Positions 37,159-50,916 of a stretch of 64,000 nt of DNA are shown here, one piece after another. The position numbers were made by a program, and so were the translations under genes. Numbering within the stretch: the first letter of the stretch is position 1; each line of letters starts with the position of its first letter. The stretch lies in contig JAKJHU010000030.1 of the NCBI GenBank assembly GCA_022316685.1, positions 18,312,893 to 18,376,892 on the forward strand. The letters are read 5' to 3'. The DNA is from Progne subis subis. Taxonomy: Eukaryota > Chordata > Aves > Passeriformes > Hirundinidae. Below the pieces are notes generated by a model. It did not search any database. It was not told where the DNA came from and worked only from the letters and a program-made list of their open reading frames with translations.

Positions 37159-38618
37159 AAAAAATGTTTAAGTCCTGTTGACTCATCTTCATCTTTGTTA
37201 GTTAGGTCTACTTCCCAATACACCAATTTAATCTGCTGATTTCCAGCTCTACACTTCTCTTGTTTACAAAACAGGGTCTCAGCAGTGTCTTAGACTGGCA
37301 TCCATAAACCCTCCATTTGGATAAAGATGATCTGTCTGTAGCTCTTGCTGACATTTGAACAATCTCTTGCATCAATCCGAATCAATCTGTATTTACTTTG
37401 GGTGATGGTAAGTTTAGACCTCTACAGAAGCATTCTCTTCCACCTTCCTCCAAGGTCTAGGAAACCATCTGAACTCTGTGCTATCATTTTCTATCTGAAA
37501 ATTTAGGATATATACAGAAGTCCTACCTGTTCCAGAAATTATGTTAGGGAGCAGAAAAGGGATAGCAAGAGCACACTGAATATATTCTCCAGAATATCTG
37601 TTCTCATCAGGAAGCAGACAGTTTACAATCTGGCTGTAGTCTTGAAGAGCAACTTGAGTTAGTCTTGTTTGGTATCTAATTTAAGACACCGTGGTTTTAT
37701 CCCTGAAAAAATGCACTGGCAAAACATGTTTGACCCAGCAAGCTTTGGATTCCTCCTTGTTTCTTGCTGTTCTGAGATGATCATCATAGGGAACAGTTTG
37801 CATACCTTAATAACAAGTGAAGACCCTTAGATCCAGATCAAAGCTCAAACCCAAGCTGAGGCCAGGCACTGACTTTTAAATATCTTTTTGTTTAATTAAT
37901 CTCACAGGAACTTGCCCTTCCCACGAATCCTCAGATCCAAGGTTAGGGAGGTGATCTGGTTCTTCTGATACATGAAAAAAGCATGCTTTTGTCTTGGAAG
38001 CTGCTCCTAGGCTGTCCCAAGAAGTTAGCCACTAAGGGACCCCAGCCATGAGGCATTAAGTTCACCATCTCCAGCATGGCTGATCTCTCCTGCCTGTTGA
38101 TCAGTAAATTCATGACCAGTATTAAAAGGATGGAGGGACCCACAGTCAGGCACAGGATGGCTGAAACTCCTGCCTGTCTTAAGGCATAGAGCTGCTGAGT
38201 CAAAAGGTGCACTGAGTTCGAGTGCAGGTTTCTGATATCATGGGGTCATACTCTCATCATCAATATTGCTTCAGTATTGAAGCATTTCGCCAATGTCAAG
38301 GAGAAATACTATGTTCCTTATGATAAAAAACTCCTCACAATATTTTCAGGGCTTTTTTATTTCATTTTAGTAACTTATTTATTTTAGTAATATTTTAAGA
38401 AAATAATTAAAAATTCAGGGAAGAGGTTCACCATTCTTACTTTGGGATATAATTTTTAGCATATAATTTTCTTTTATGTTCTGTCACTGCACATTTTTCT
38501 GAAATATTTCTATTTTAAATAGCTAAATTATTTCATTGATGCTATAATTGTCTCTGTTAAGAAATCAACTTTCTTTACTTTTCAGGTGTGCAGTGAGGAA
38601 CAAGTAGATAATGATAGC
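37159..38618. other. Unique non-coding sequence
   Basis: About 1.5 kb between the CR1 end and copy 2 of the 100-bp repeat. AT-rich towards 38600, where a pyrimidine run ends in TTTTCAG at 38578-38584. Nothing recognised. Confidence 0.5.
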
Positions 38619-38718
38619 AAAGGTAATTGAAGATGGAAGTGCCAAGGCACATCAGTATTACTGTTTAATTTTATTCATGCACTGGTAAGAGACTTTGCAC
38701 CTCAGATTACTAAAATTT
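38619..38718 (+). repeat. Copy 2 of an unidentified ~100-bp repeat pair
   Basis: Partner of 36021-36120 in direct orientation, 2601 bases downstream. Differences in the 42-base core are C/G at offsets 36034/38635 and 36062/38663. A pyrimidine tract ending in CAG lies 35 bases upstream of copy 2 only, so a shared exon is possible but not shown by both copies. Confidence 0.8.
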
Positions 38719-41700
38719 CCCTGAATCTCAACAGAAATGGTTTCTATCTGTTTATTTTCTTCCCTTGTAAGGATGGAATCTTGCTCTAGAAGCTGGTTCA
38801 ATATATTATCTAAGGTACTAGTTCTCGCTTTTTGTTGTGGTTACAAACTGGTGTGTTACTGGTGTAGTTGCCTCTGAAACATCATGTCTAGGTGGGGTTG
38901 TTGGTGTTCAAGAGAAAGCAGTCCATGCTAAAGTGAGTCACAGACCAAAGGCATGGAGGCTTATCTAAGAAGAGAGTACTAGGCAAAAATCTGTTCAGTT
39001 TTGCTAAATTAGAGGTTTTGAATTCATCAGGAAAGTAAATAGTAGAGAGCAAGATGAAGTGATCAAGACATAAACCAACACTGATAAAAGGTAGGGGGAA
39101 TAAGAGCATATAGACAAAGGTTATTAAATATCAGATACTTTAATATGTAACAGTAATTTTTGACTTATGATAGTGAAATATTTAAAATCTTTTCTGACTG
39201 AGCTTGATATCTTCAATTAAGTAGCTGTATGAAATGACAGCACTAGAAATGGCCTTGGATAACTCTCTTTGGCCCCTGCAATCCATAAATGTAGTCCTTA
39301 TTCTGAGAATGCCTGAATGTGATGGACAAAAAGATGTATGAAAGAGGCAGACATAAGGAGAATCCGTCAATAAGTATGCTAAATTTGCAAGTGAAATGAT
39401 CCCCACACACATGCACCAAATGCCAGCCTTTCAGATGTAATTGGAGATCTGAAAGTCAAATTGTGACCTTTCTGCCTAGTTCCCCTTCACCAGGAATAAA
39501 GATATTTATGATCAGAATTTAGCTGTTTTGAAGGGTATTTTTGGTAGTAATGCATGAGGCTGAATATCACTGCTTCCTTAATTGAGAGACAAGTTCACTC
39601 TGTGAAACTTAGACTCAAAATGTGGCAGACAAGAAATGTGCCTGAATCACACAGAGAAGCCAGATCTAATGACTCACAAAATACTATATCCACCCAGATC
39701 CCTGGGTTCTTTTTTTCTGTATACAGCCACTTATATGATTTGTGTTCAAATCCACTACAAGGTAACTCAGAAAAGCAATACGGGTCAAATCAGAAGCTCA
39801 GATGAATTTTCACCCTGTGACTGATTCAAGGCAGAGGCACCTAGCAGAGAGCAGGGGATGGAAAAGAGTGTGATTAACTCTGCCCTGTGATGTGAATTCA
39901 CTGCTGAACACCTCAATACATCCTTGCTACAGAAATGCCTACGATGATGCCTTCTCATGTGTTACCTACACAGCAGCTTTAGCAATGACAAAAGTTGTCC
40001 TACATGACCTAATATGAATTTTTCAAATGCAAACTCCATGAATCTAAGTTGAAACTACTAATCAGAGACTGAGGAAAAACATTTACTGAAATAGAAGGAG
40101 GGCAGAATGGGTCACAAGAAGTAAATTAAAAGGATGATCTCAGTGCTGCCTATAATGTGTTCTAGTAATAAATTAATCAACTACATGATAAAAACCTCTA
40201 GGGAATTCTGTTAACACAAACTCGGCAAAATCTGACTTTGAATATCTTTCGTAGAGCAATATCCCAGGTTAGTATTTAGGTCAAATGACACACAGAAGCT
40301 CAGCCTTCACAAGAATGGCAAAATGAATCATACAGCAACTCCGGGCCCTTTTAGTCAATAATCCATTAATGGGGAGAAGCTATGTTTGATTCATAGCTAC
40401 AGACATCTGGGGGTATGATTCTGCTGCCATTGGAAGCACGGCACATAACTCACAGAAAGTTAAAGGAAAATACAGCAACTGGCACCTCTGTGAGATAATG
40501 TCTGCAAGGAAGGTAGAAAGCTGTAGTTCTTCCTGAAATTGTCAACCATAGCCCACCCCCCCAGAAAAAATCCACCAAACCTCACCCCCGCAAAAAAAAA
40601 AAAAAAAAAAATTTCTGTCACAGCCTAAAGACAGAATTCTGAAAGCCATCAAATATCTGGCCTCTCAGTATGGTTTGACAGTAACTTCACTTCCAGAACA
40701 AAACATGGACCATTTCTCAAAATCAATAAACCTCAGGGTTTGGATGAGATGTAAGTAAAGCTGGTCAGGTTGGTTATCATTAACGGGAAGATAAAACAAA
40801 TTTTACCAACTCATCTCACCTATTCCAACTAAAGAAAAAAAAAATCATCAAAGAAAACAACAGTCAAATAAACCCAACAACAAAAAATAACCTAAAAAAA
40901 AGGTTTATTCTCATGCTGAATACTATGAAATAATGGCACCCATTATTGCTTTGTACTTCTCAGAGAATTTTAAGAATTTTTTATTTTCAAGTTTTAGAAG
41001 GAAAATGTAGGGTAGATACTTGATGACTTTTATAGTTGTGGAAAACAGGCACTGGAAATTACATAGCTAAACTGCTCTATATTCATTCTATCTCAATCCC
41101 AAATTCAGGGGATTCTGGTTTTCAGTATAGTCCAAATTAATATATCTAGGGACACGGTCAAGAAAATGAGCTTCAGAAAATTTGGGGCTTTAGGAAAGTC
41201 TTCAGTCAAATTCCTTACATACTTTCCAAGTGATTCTACAGGGAGAATCACAGAAAATAGGACAGCAGAGATCTTTAAAGGGTCATCTTGTGTACACTCA
41301 TGCACTAAAATCCACTCTTAGCCAAACTTCCTCCAATTAAAGCATTCAAGTGTAAAATATATAATTTAGATGTGTCAGCTGTTCATGCTATGCTACTTTA
41401 CCTTCCAAAGCAATCCTCCCAAGGTTCTCACCTTCAGCTGAACTTTAAAATATAAGATCAATATATTTACTGAATTTAAAATGTCTTACTGAAATGTTTT
41501 TGCACTTGAATTCTCCCCATTTCAGAACAGAAGACATGAACCTCATGTACTTTTAGACAGACTGTAAAAACTCTAAACAACAGCAAACTTGGAAAGGACC
41601 TGTGAGAAACCAAAGCAGCATTTTTGACACTACTCAGAACTTAAGCAGAATAGGGAACCATGCATCAAGCTTTTGTATATTAATCCTTTTATCACTATCT

Positions 41701-43978
41701 TTACTTTCTCACTGAAGAGAGACAGATACTTGTGGAAGAATTCTCATTTAGACCTTGCAGATGAGACAAAAAAAATATCCAGGCAATAAAGCAATGAGTT
41801 TACCTTCACAGGAATGGTATTTTCAACCTGAAATAGGCGCCAATACACACAAAACAGAAAGCTTAAAGATTTCTTCAAAGCCCAGCAAACAAAAAAAAAA
41901 GGAGTAATAAATGAAAAAAACAAACCCCAAACCACTTTTAAAATAAATCTCCATCTTTCAATGCAGATTTCCATAGTCTCCCTTGCCTGCATTGCTGCTT
42001 GGATTGACATCAGTGGCAGTACTTCCTTTCAAACAAGGTGGCTCTTGATGGGTCACACAGCCCCCCACAGTAAGAGCGCCCTATTTCCTGACTACAAAAT
42101 CTGCCGCTATCCACCTGTCCTAGGGCAGCCAAAGTTCTATGGTTCAGTAGCCCTGGTGCCTGCTGTGTCTGCCCTACTTTGTGGTGTCAGGATATGCTGT
42201 TACCAACCTAATCTACCATGGTTCAAAGGAATAATGTCAGCACCTTTCATTTCTGACCACAATGCCAGCAGCATCTCTGGAATCCGACTGAGATTCCCTA
42301 AACGGCTCTTGGATCATACTTGAATCCTCACTATATCAAACGTTTTCTTTCAGTACCAGGTCCTGATCATTTGTTATTGAAAGGGGCTCGTTTTTTCTCT
42401 CTGTATTTCCAGACCTCTGAATGAAATTAAACTTCCTAGGCAAAATTAGATACTCAGTAGCCTTAAAATCAAGGGGTAATGAGTACTATATTTGTGATCT
42501 AAAAATGAAGAAATCATGGGTTTTTGTTCTCAGGTCTTGATGTTTGCATGCACTATGACAAAAATTCTATCTCTCAATGGCAATCCAAACATTTTCATTA
42601 CTGAGTGATCAACATTTTTGCTTGATAAGAAACTTTAGATCAATTGTGAGGTAGTATTTCTCTTATGGCACAAGAAGATCTGTAGTTGGGAATGTCTGTA
42701 TCGAAGCAAGTCACCAAAGGCTTCCTTGTAGTCAACAGAGACCTAAACAGGGCGTTCAGTGAAATTTAGGATGAGATTCTGTAAACGATTCTCATTATTC
42801 ATACAAACTATAAGTTACAAAAATAATCTTCATACAGGCTGAGACAATCTCAAGAAAAACTCAGATGATTGCCACACTCTACTTGTCAAACATATTATAG
42901 TGTGTTTATGTTTGACTATAACAAAAGCATCAACTAAATCTTCAAAGCAGACCATAAACACCCAAAGATTTTGTCAAGCAAGCTTACCTTGGTTATCTAA
43001 TAGTTTCCTTGTACACCATTAATTGCAGACTATGGAGAAAGGCATCTCCAGAAAAGAATATGTTCAGCTGTGTTAGACACCTGTCCTGAGATCACAGCCC
43101 TCTAAAAGCACAGGCCCTTCTCCATGCTTATTCCATGGGCCTAAATGAGCTGTGCACATTGGGGATCTACCCATCAAAAGGGCTAAAGACAGGGGAGATG
43201 GGATCAGATGTTCTGTGACTTTAATGGACAGAGACACCAAATGGGGTAAAAATAATGCTTTTAACAAACAGTTATTCACAGTGAATCAGCCATAGTGTGG
43301 ATCCAACTCCAAGATACGCTGGTTCCTCAAGAAATAAGCTGTGCCAAGTTTTTTACATTATTCTTCCTCTTTTCTTTGTAATTCTGGTGGTCACCCGATT
43401 TTTCAAATGATCATTGAACTGAGCAGCTTCTAGCGTCAACACTGTGATTTAATGTCTGCCTTCTTAACAGAATGAGAGGGGCATGGACAGCTAGAAAATC
43501 AGAAAATAGACTCTCTTGACTCATCTCTTTGCAGAACAAGACTTCACACCCCTCTCTCCTTGCCCAGTATATATGCAATCCTCTCGTCAGGCCTCTCAAC
43601 ATTGCTGCCTGCTCTGGCAGTTCTGTCTGTCTGCCTTCTGCTCTGAATTTAAAACAGAAGATGACCATGGCAAATCATAACAACCTCACTCCTACCGAAG
43701 GCAAAAGAATTAGTACACAGCCAAGACTGCATTTCTAAGAGCTGTGTTTTCACAGATCAAGAATTAAAAAGATTATGCAAGGATATTCTGTTAGTTTGTA
43801 TGAAGAACTAAAACAGGAGTGTCAGGCTTTGTTTCAATTTATATCATATTTAGTTCCAAAATCCGTATTTTGCTATTGCTGCTTTTCTAACCCGAATGTA
43901 AGTGCCTGTAATGTCTCACATCTCGTAGGTGCACAATACCTCCATCTAATTATTCTATAAAGTTTGCACAAGAAACTT
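38719..43978. other. Unique non-coding sequence
   Basis: About 5.3 kb, AT-rich. It contains A20 at 40592-40611. A 120-codon plus frame at 41961-42323 has no recognisable domain. No transposon ends seen. Confidence 0.5.
40592..40611 (+). repeat. A20 homopolymer
   Basis: A20 following a C-rich segment (CACCCCCGC). Simple repeat. Confidence 0.95.
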
Positions 43979-44128
43979 CATAGAATCACAGAATGATTTG
44001 GGCTGGAAAGGACCTTTAAAATCACCCAGTTCCAAACTCTTGCCATGGCCAGGGACACCTTCCACCAGACCAGCTTGATGAAAGCCCCATCCAGCCTGGC
44101 CTTGAACACTGCCAGGGATGTGGCAAAA
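43979..44128 (-). mobile_element. CR1 LINE 3' end
   Basis: Minus-strand CR1 of 150 bp. The terminal ATAGAATCACAGAATGA motif lies at 43980, followed by the GGGCTGGAAAGGACC block, TTGCCATGGCCAGGGACACC, and the ORF2 end codons with GCCTGGCCTTGAACACTGCC near 44100. It is truncated at the 5' end near 44128. Confidence 0.95.
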
Positions 44129-44179
44129 GATTGTGTTAGGGAAACTGAGGATCTTAAATGACATGGAAGAAATAAGGGC

Positions 44180-44470
44180 CCTGCTTGGCATAGTGTTGAA
44201 AGGTGCTGGATGTGGTTTCCTGATTCTCTGTTCCAAGCTCGGATCAGAGCAGGCAGCTCTGCACACCCATGGAGACAGCCAGAGAGCAAAACAGCGCTGC
44301 GGCAGCTTCTCCCTGCCACCGCCTGACAACACAGCAAGGAGAGCACCAGCGAGCCTGGCACAGCAGCTATTGGGGAGCTTGGCATGCTGCTCTGGAGCAG
44401 ACTGTGTGGGAGCATCTGTCCCTGAACGCAGGCGAGAAGAAACGAGAATGAGGATAATGCAGACACGCTC
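44180..44470. promoter_or_regulatory. Local GC- and CpG-enriched patch
   Basis: This stretch has clearly more G, C and CpG than its surroundings, with GCGCTGCGGC, CACCGCC, CAGCGAGCC and GCAGGCGAG clusters. It separates a CR1 end from the AT-rich block beginning near 44530. It could be a small CpG-island-like promoter or enhancer core, or an unrecognised old repeat. Open frames exist on both strands across it and are not informative. Confidence 0.2.
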
Positions 44471-44529
44471 TTGGACAGAGTGGAGAATCCTACTGATGCA
44501 AGCACAGGCATGAACAAAGGGTCATTCTG

Positions 44530-44880
44530 CTCCATCCCCTGTAATCCAATCAGCTAATATCCCTTTTTAATTAGCTACAATCAAGTTAGCATAATGAGTG
44601 CCTTGTCTGTTTACAAGCTTCATCTGTCCTTTTCCATTCTTGCATCCAAATCTGCAGTGCAGTTGCGGCTGGGTTTTGATGATATTTGCTAAACGGCTTG
44701 ACCGAGGGCTGTCCCAAACTTCCCATTAACCTCAGGGGCACTGAAATGCATCATTCTTAACTATTAGCAATTCATAGAGAATATCCTGCTCATTCCTAGT
44801 CAATGTTTTGCCCTCCAAAGAAAATCCCCCCCTTTTCTGGAGGAATATTTTTGTATTGTCAATAATCTGATCTAATGCAT
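44530..44880. promoter_or_regulatory. Candidate conserved non-coding element
   Basis: About 350 bp of repeat-free sequence rich in homeodomain and related cores: CCAATCAGCTAAT, TTTAATTAGCT, GCATAATGAG, a TGTTTAC forkhead-type site and CATTAACC. It directly follows the GC-rich patch. The look is that of a developmental enhancer. Conservation was not tested. Confidence 0.25.
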
Positions 44881-46429
44881 CAGGGTTAAGAGAGCCTTGC
44901 GCAGCCCCTGTACCTGTGCACAAGTAGAAGTCTGAAGGACATTCAAGGAGCATTGAGGGGACAGGCAAGAAGAGAAGCTGTCCTTGACACCTAATGTGTC
45001 ACCTATGTTTATTTGCACATAAAAGGCATTAAAATATACAATACATTTACAACACTTAAAAGGCTTTTGTAGCAATAGTCCAGGACAAAGTCTCCTTTGT
45101 AAGAATTTGCTATGGTTTCTCACATTAATGCAACAAAATAATTCTTTCATTTCACAGCTTATGATTCTCTGTCAGATTATTGCACAGACTGCTTTTTCTT
45201 TTACTGCTCAGTGGCTTTTAATTGGTCTACATTGTAGGAGAGGAAATATCAATTCAAGAATGACTTAGAAATGCAAAATAACTAGGTTATTATCCTATTT
45301 TACAGTAAGCCTTCTTTTAATAGCCACTCATTTCTGCTGTTCAAGCAGACTCTGAAAAGGATTTTGTCCTTCAGCCAGAATAAAAGACATCTTGATGCTA
45401 AAAATAAAAGAAATGGGAATCACTTTCTGGAGCTGGAATCCTCCCCTGCCAGAAGCCTCTGACAGCACTGAGGCTGGCAGAGGAGCATTGTGATGGAACA
45501 AAGGCAACAACAGCCCTAAGACATCTCCCCTGCACAGCAAGAGAAAAAAAATTGATAAGGGTCTGTATTTCTCAGAAAACATCCCCTGATGCTGTGTCTA
45601 CTCTCAGACTCACTAAAATAAGGCAAACCTTCCCATCAGCCTCACCAAGCTTAGACAAAGATTTTCTGATGACTGCCTGTAAGCTATCACAGTCCAGCTA
45701 CAGCAGTGTAAATGGGGCCAAAATAATGTACTGGGGGTTGAAAAATGAAGTTAATTAAAACAACAAACTGCCAGAATTTGTTCTTTATTTTTCACTTTCC
45801 CTGTTCTCTCTTTTGTTTGTCCTCCTGTTTTCCTGAGGAGATCGTATCTGCTGCTGAAATAAATCAGAACAACTCTTGGCTCCAACAGCACAGTATTGGT
45901 GTGCAGTAGCTCAAGATCTGACACATACAAAATTTAACATTCCTGTTGTAAGAAATATTTACCTACAGAGAGTCTGCAGCTGCCCAAAGAAAATTAATAA
46001 AATGAGAAATTCCTCCCTGTAAAGTATATTTTCAAAGCTTTTTAAAATCCAGCTAAAAAAAGCTGCTTTATGTCACTGCTTAGCCACCAAGTGCACAGCA
46101 GCTAATTAAAATGCACAGCTCTAGCTAGGAAGTTTATTCTGACTCCTGGCTATAACTGGCAGATATAGCCTGCCTAGATAAAGGGTGATGGGGACATGCA
46201 ATGTCAGACAGCTCACTCTGCTCTACTTTGCTCCTTTTCCTGCACTCATCAGGAGCCAACTTGCAAAGAAGGGCTGAAAGTCTGCAGATACCCAGTCTTT
46301 CCCTTTCCACATAGAGCACAGCCCTCCTGATCCTTGGCACTTGTCTTAGGAAGCCAACCTAGTTCAGATCAGGGAAAACCAGTTTAATCAGGTGATGCAA
46401 GAAAGCCAGAGAGGGATTCTTTATGAAAG
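44881..46429. other. Unique non-coding sequence
   Basis: About 1.5 kb, nothing recognised. Confidence 0.5.
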
Positions 46430-46707
46430 CATGTAGAGACAGGACAAGGGGCAATGGCTTCAAATCAAGAGAACAGGTTTAGATCAGATGTTAGGAAGAA
46501 ATTCTTTCCTGTGAGAGTGGTGAGGCACTTGAACAGGTTGCCCAGGGAAGCTGTGGATACTCCATCCCTGAAAGTGTTCAAAGCCAGGCTGGATGAGACT
46601 TTGATCAGTCTGGTCTAGTGGAAGGTGTCACTGCCATGGCAGGGATGTTGGAATTGGGTGATCTTTAAAGTCCCTTCCAACCCAAAACATTCTGGGATTC
46701 TATGATT
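46430..46707 (+). mobile_element. CR1 LINE 3' end
   Basis: Plus-strand CR1 of about 280 bp. It begins in the GACAGGACAAGGGGCAATGG block and continues through the ORF2 end (GGCACTTGAACAGGTTGCCC, AAAGTGTTCAAAGCC), then GGGTGATCTTTAAAGTCCC and TTCCAAC. It ends in ATTCTGGGATTCTATGATTG at 46707. The frame is lightly damaged. Confidence 0.96.
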
Positions 46708-46718
46708 GGTACTTCCAG

Positions 46719-46752
46719 GGGAAAGAACCGGGAAAGAACCAGGAAAGAACCT
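46719..46752 (+). repeat. Three 11-bp tandem units beside a CR1 3' end
   Basis: Three near-exact units of GGGAAAGAACC lie 12 bp beyond the CR1 tail. They are not part of the octamer tail and are probably independent slippage. Confidence 0.9.
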
Positions 46753-49700
46753 GACTGAGGACCAGGTGCTTGTCTTTGTTGGCTGGCATTTCAGAAAGAA
46801 TGGAGAAGGAGAAAGCTCCCTCTATCAAACCAATGCCATGAAGCTTTAAAAGGTGAAGCTACTTCTAGCCAGGCATCTCTGGAAGCCAGTATGACCACAC
46901 ATGCAATGCACCCAGCTGGGTCTAAACTCAGCAGCTGATAAAGACTGCTGCCCAGCAAGGGCTCACTCCCATTATGTGACTGATGATGGACAAAGAACAT
47001 CACCAGTCCCAGAAGTATCTTGTAGAGGGACACACCACTTATAACATGCCTGATCTTTAATTTCTCTGTAACCTTCTCTGGGGTAAACAGAGATGGAAAC
47101 AGCAGAAGCGCTGAAGTGTCTCTCTCTGAGATGTTCTTCACTTCTGCTACGGCTGTGTTGCATGTGCAGGAATGTGCACATTCCTGCTGGTGCCCTGAAG
47201 TGCAGTTGAAAAGCAGGGTCACTGCTGTGTTTCACAAGCACCCACAGCACAAGAAGTGCTCAGCTGCCATTGCAGAATTTAATGAAAGAACCTCTGTAAC
47301 ATAATTACACAGCAAGGACAATACATCCCTTCCTGTCTTTCAGGATTAATTGTAAAACACAGACAAGCTGTAACTCATGACTAATAAAGCATTACTTACA
47401 AATATCTCATTGTTAATCCTGAACTCTGCAATTACAAGATGCTCATTACTCTCTGGGAAGTTTCTAGTTTTTCTCACACTGACAGTAATTTACAGGCTAT
47501 GGACTGCTTCATGCCTGCTTGAGGTGGGTATGTCCACTTGATTCTTAAATCAAACTTGACATTAGCATCACTTTGTGTTTCGGGTTTTTGTAAGGGATTT
47601 TTGATGGTTTGCTGATTTTTTTTTTTTTTTTTAATGTAGCTGATCCAGAGATATCAGCTCAGATAAAATGTTGCCAAAGTGAATCTAAAAGCATGGGGTA
47701 GCCCAGACAGAAATAAAGAAATATATCAAGACACTCGGAGTCACACTGAATGAAGGAAGATAGAAATGAGTGCAGAGAAAAGATTTATCTGCATCCACGA
47801 GAAAAACAGTCTACATTTTAGTGAGGTTTGTCTGTCCTGATTCCTCTCTAAGGAACTCTGAAGTTCCCTAATCCCTTTCTTGGCAACTCTTTTTTATGCT
47901 GGTATGCTGTTAGCACACAGCAGGGACACAGATTTCCATGATGCAATTGGCTTGTTTTTCCTTAGTCCTTCACTTTGTTTAACTTTGCCTATATGCTTTC
48001 CATGGAAATCTCAGCTTCGTTGACAGAATTATTAACAGTGGTGAGGGCTGATGGGGAGTCTCAAGCAGAGTAAACACAAACACATCCTGGTGTAGCACAG
48101 TGTTTGTTATTGCATGTGTCATGGTAAAATTTTATGTAAAGAAAAAGAAATGTTCCACTTCTTATAAAGCCAGTCTCATGGGACACAAACTATTCCATCC
48201 AGAAGTTCTAAGGGAATATGGTAAATGAGCTTTTTGGCCCTAATGAACCGATTTTTATTACCACTCATGTCCAGAAATGTATATGACACAAGAGCAAGAT
48301 TTACGGTCAAAGCATTCAGCAGTCAAGAAAATACCAAAAATGGAACAGCCATGTAACTTTCCACTCCTTTTTATTAATTCTTCATGGGTACTGTGAAAGT
48401 GTTTAATGACTTAATCACAGATGAGTTTTTCCACTGGGCCCTTGCCCCATTCATTGCACATAAGACACCATGGGCACTGAGCAGGTATGTACTCAAAACT
48501 CCAACCCAACGCCCCTGTTCAATGGCAACTCTACACCATTTTTGTCATGACTTATTCAAACTCTGCACAGTTTGAATTCATTGTTGACTTTTTTCTGAGT
48601 GCATCACGATTGTCCTTATGGGCTTCAAGAAGGATCTGTTTTCATTAGACTTCAAGAGTATTAATATCCTCATTTTAAATATAGGGAATTGGGTTTAAGA
48701 GAGATACTGTTAAACATCAGTTTTGAGATATGTCCATGGATTGATCTTTCTGGATATTTAACGTTTTTGCAGCACCTCTGTCCACAGTTTGTTACACAGA
48801 CACTCATGAATAGAGTGTTTATTGAAGAGGAGAACACTTTATTGGGATCTTGGCCCAGGACAGCACATGTGAGGACTCAAATCTCTCAAAAAGATGGAGT
48901 TTCTTGTTGCCACTGGGGGTGGGAATCTGTTGTGAATATCTATCCTTGCAATGACATCCTTCATCTGGATTGGGTATGGCTCTTCTGCTCAGTTCCTATA
49001 TTCCAGCTGGTCTGTGATCCCATGTGAACACCCCAGCAAACATAATTTATCACTACTTATATATCATAACCTTATATAAGACATTTCCAAAATAAATACA
49101 TTAAAAGAACTGCCCCATATAATCAATTCTGTACTTGGAAGAATAATTTCTGTTTACTACATACAAGTGCCTTATCTAAGCACAACTTGATCACTTCCAG
49201 GAGTCTCATGCTATTCCACCTAGGATCATTGAATCATAGCCAATTATAACCACAAAACTTGATTTTCACACATTTAACTTACCAGTAACTTCGGGTCCAT
49301 AAATCTTGTCACCAGTTCCCACAGATTTCAGCTGAAGATCCCTGTGGTTGACCTTTGTTCTTCTGAACCTCAAGCCCCTTCAACCTCAAGACACTTCATG
49401 AAAGAAGACCACTTTGGTCAAATTAAAATCTGCCACTCTTACATAAATTATGATTTAAGGCTCAGTGAGAACCAGGTTTGTGCAGGTGGCCCTCTGGTTA
49501 ACCAGGCAATCTTGTTGCACAACTTAATTGTTTTACAACTTTGCCTAACACCTAACTCTCCCAGGGGTGAGACAAAGCTTCTTCCCCTCTTCCTCTACAC
49601 TCTGTTGGCAAGAAAATGAGACTGTTTGGGAACACTAACAAATGTCATCCTGCTTTTGAGTATTTGCAAACAAATAGCAGTGTCAAAGATCAGGAACCAA

Positions 49701-50916
49701 AGGGCCTCTGGTTTGGCACTTACTCAGTAGCATGGGGAACAGGCTGGATGAAAATCACAACAACAGAGCAGAAGAAGCAGAGGAAGGACAAAGTTTAACA
49801 TAATTAGAAGCTGTGGGAGAATTCATCCTCTCAGTCTCCAGGAGGACCACAGAAATTAAGATCTCAGATCTTTGGCAGATTCAGGCAATTTTTCAGAGAT
49901 GAAACACCCCAACAGGAGCTAAGTACCACAGCTGACACCTGCCTTTCAAGGCAGGAAAGCCTCCTTCTGCGATCTGCTTCTTAGAAAATTTCTCAGGGTG
50001 ACATATAACAAAGTACCCTCATTCTGTGGGCTTAATCTTTCTCACATTTGCAGCTGACAAGGGCAAAGCTCCTCACAAGCTCACTTAGGAGAAAAGAATA
50101 TTTAGCACTTGAATAGCTACTTACCTTTCCCTATGCATAATTGCATATAGTGAAGTCTGGATCACTACAAAGCGTTTGTTTAAGCACACAGAACCTTGGG
50201 CTCAGCTCCCTGCTTTTCTACATCCTTCCTTGCATGACATTGAGAAGTCTCATAGGCCCAAATCTTTCAAGTTAGTTAAGATTCTCCTAGTTTGAATGAC
50301 TGCTTTCCTCTGGATCCCATTTCACCCATACACCTTTGAAGATCAAGGCTTTACCCACTCTGCTTCAGCTTCCCCCCTCAAAGATAAAGGCAGTGTTCCC
50401 TGATCTTAAGGCAGGTTAGGGAAAATAAATGCACCATGACTGGTAGCATGCTTGGTAAGCTAACAGGCAGCCAGGAGACTGAGGGAGTTCTGCATACTAT
50501 TTTTAACAAGCATTTTATTTTATATGTATGCATTACTGCCCTAGATGGCTGAGTAAATCTAAAAAAAGAAAAAATAATAATAAAAACATAAATTAACAAT
50601 CAATTCCCGGAAAAACAAGGGGATGGTGTAGTTCATGGAAAGGTACTTGCTGTCCTCCACATTCTGCTCTTCCCAAGCTTACAGCAGGGATCTAGGGAAT
50701 GTTTTAGCACAGCTACCCTTTGATGAAAAGACTTTAGTGTTGGTGGATGCTCTGCGGGCACATGGACCCCATATGTCACTACAAATCTCAAGCATTGAGA
50801 TGGAGTTTCCTTGACCAGCTGGGATTTATGAGAGTTCATTAGGACATTTATGGTTGGCATCAGCCAAATATACACACAGCTGTGTGCTCCTTTCCTTGTT
50901 ATTCAGTTTGCCATAG
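46753..50916. other. Unique non-coding sequence
   Basis: About 4.2 kb. It contains T17 at 47616-47632. Segment 47280-47460 is AT-rich with several ATTA cores and no repeats, a weaker enhancer-like candidate. No gene recognised. Confidence 0.5.

Noticed and set aside
41961..42323. 120-codon plus-strand open frame
   Set aside because: No recognised domain, no convincing acceptor or donor, single frame only by length.
43978..44535. 185-codon minus-strand open frame
   Set aside because: The C-terminal part is CR1 3' sequence in the wrong context and the rest is the GC-rich patch, which is open on both strands. No domain seen.
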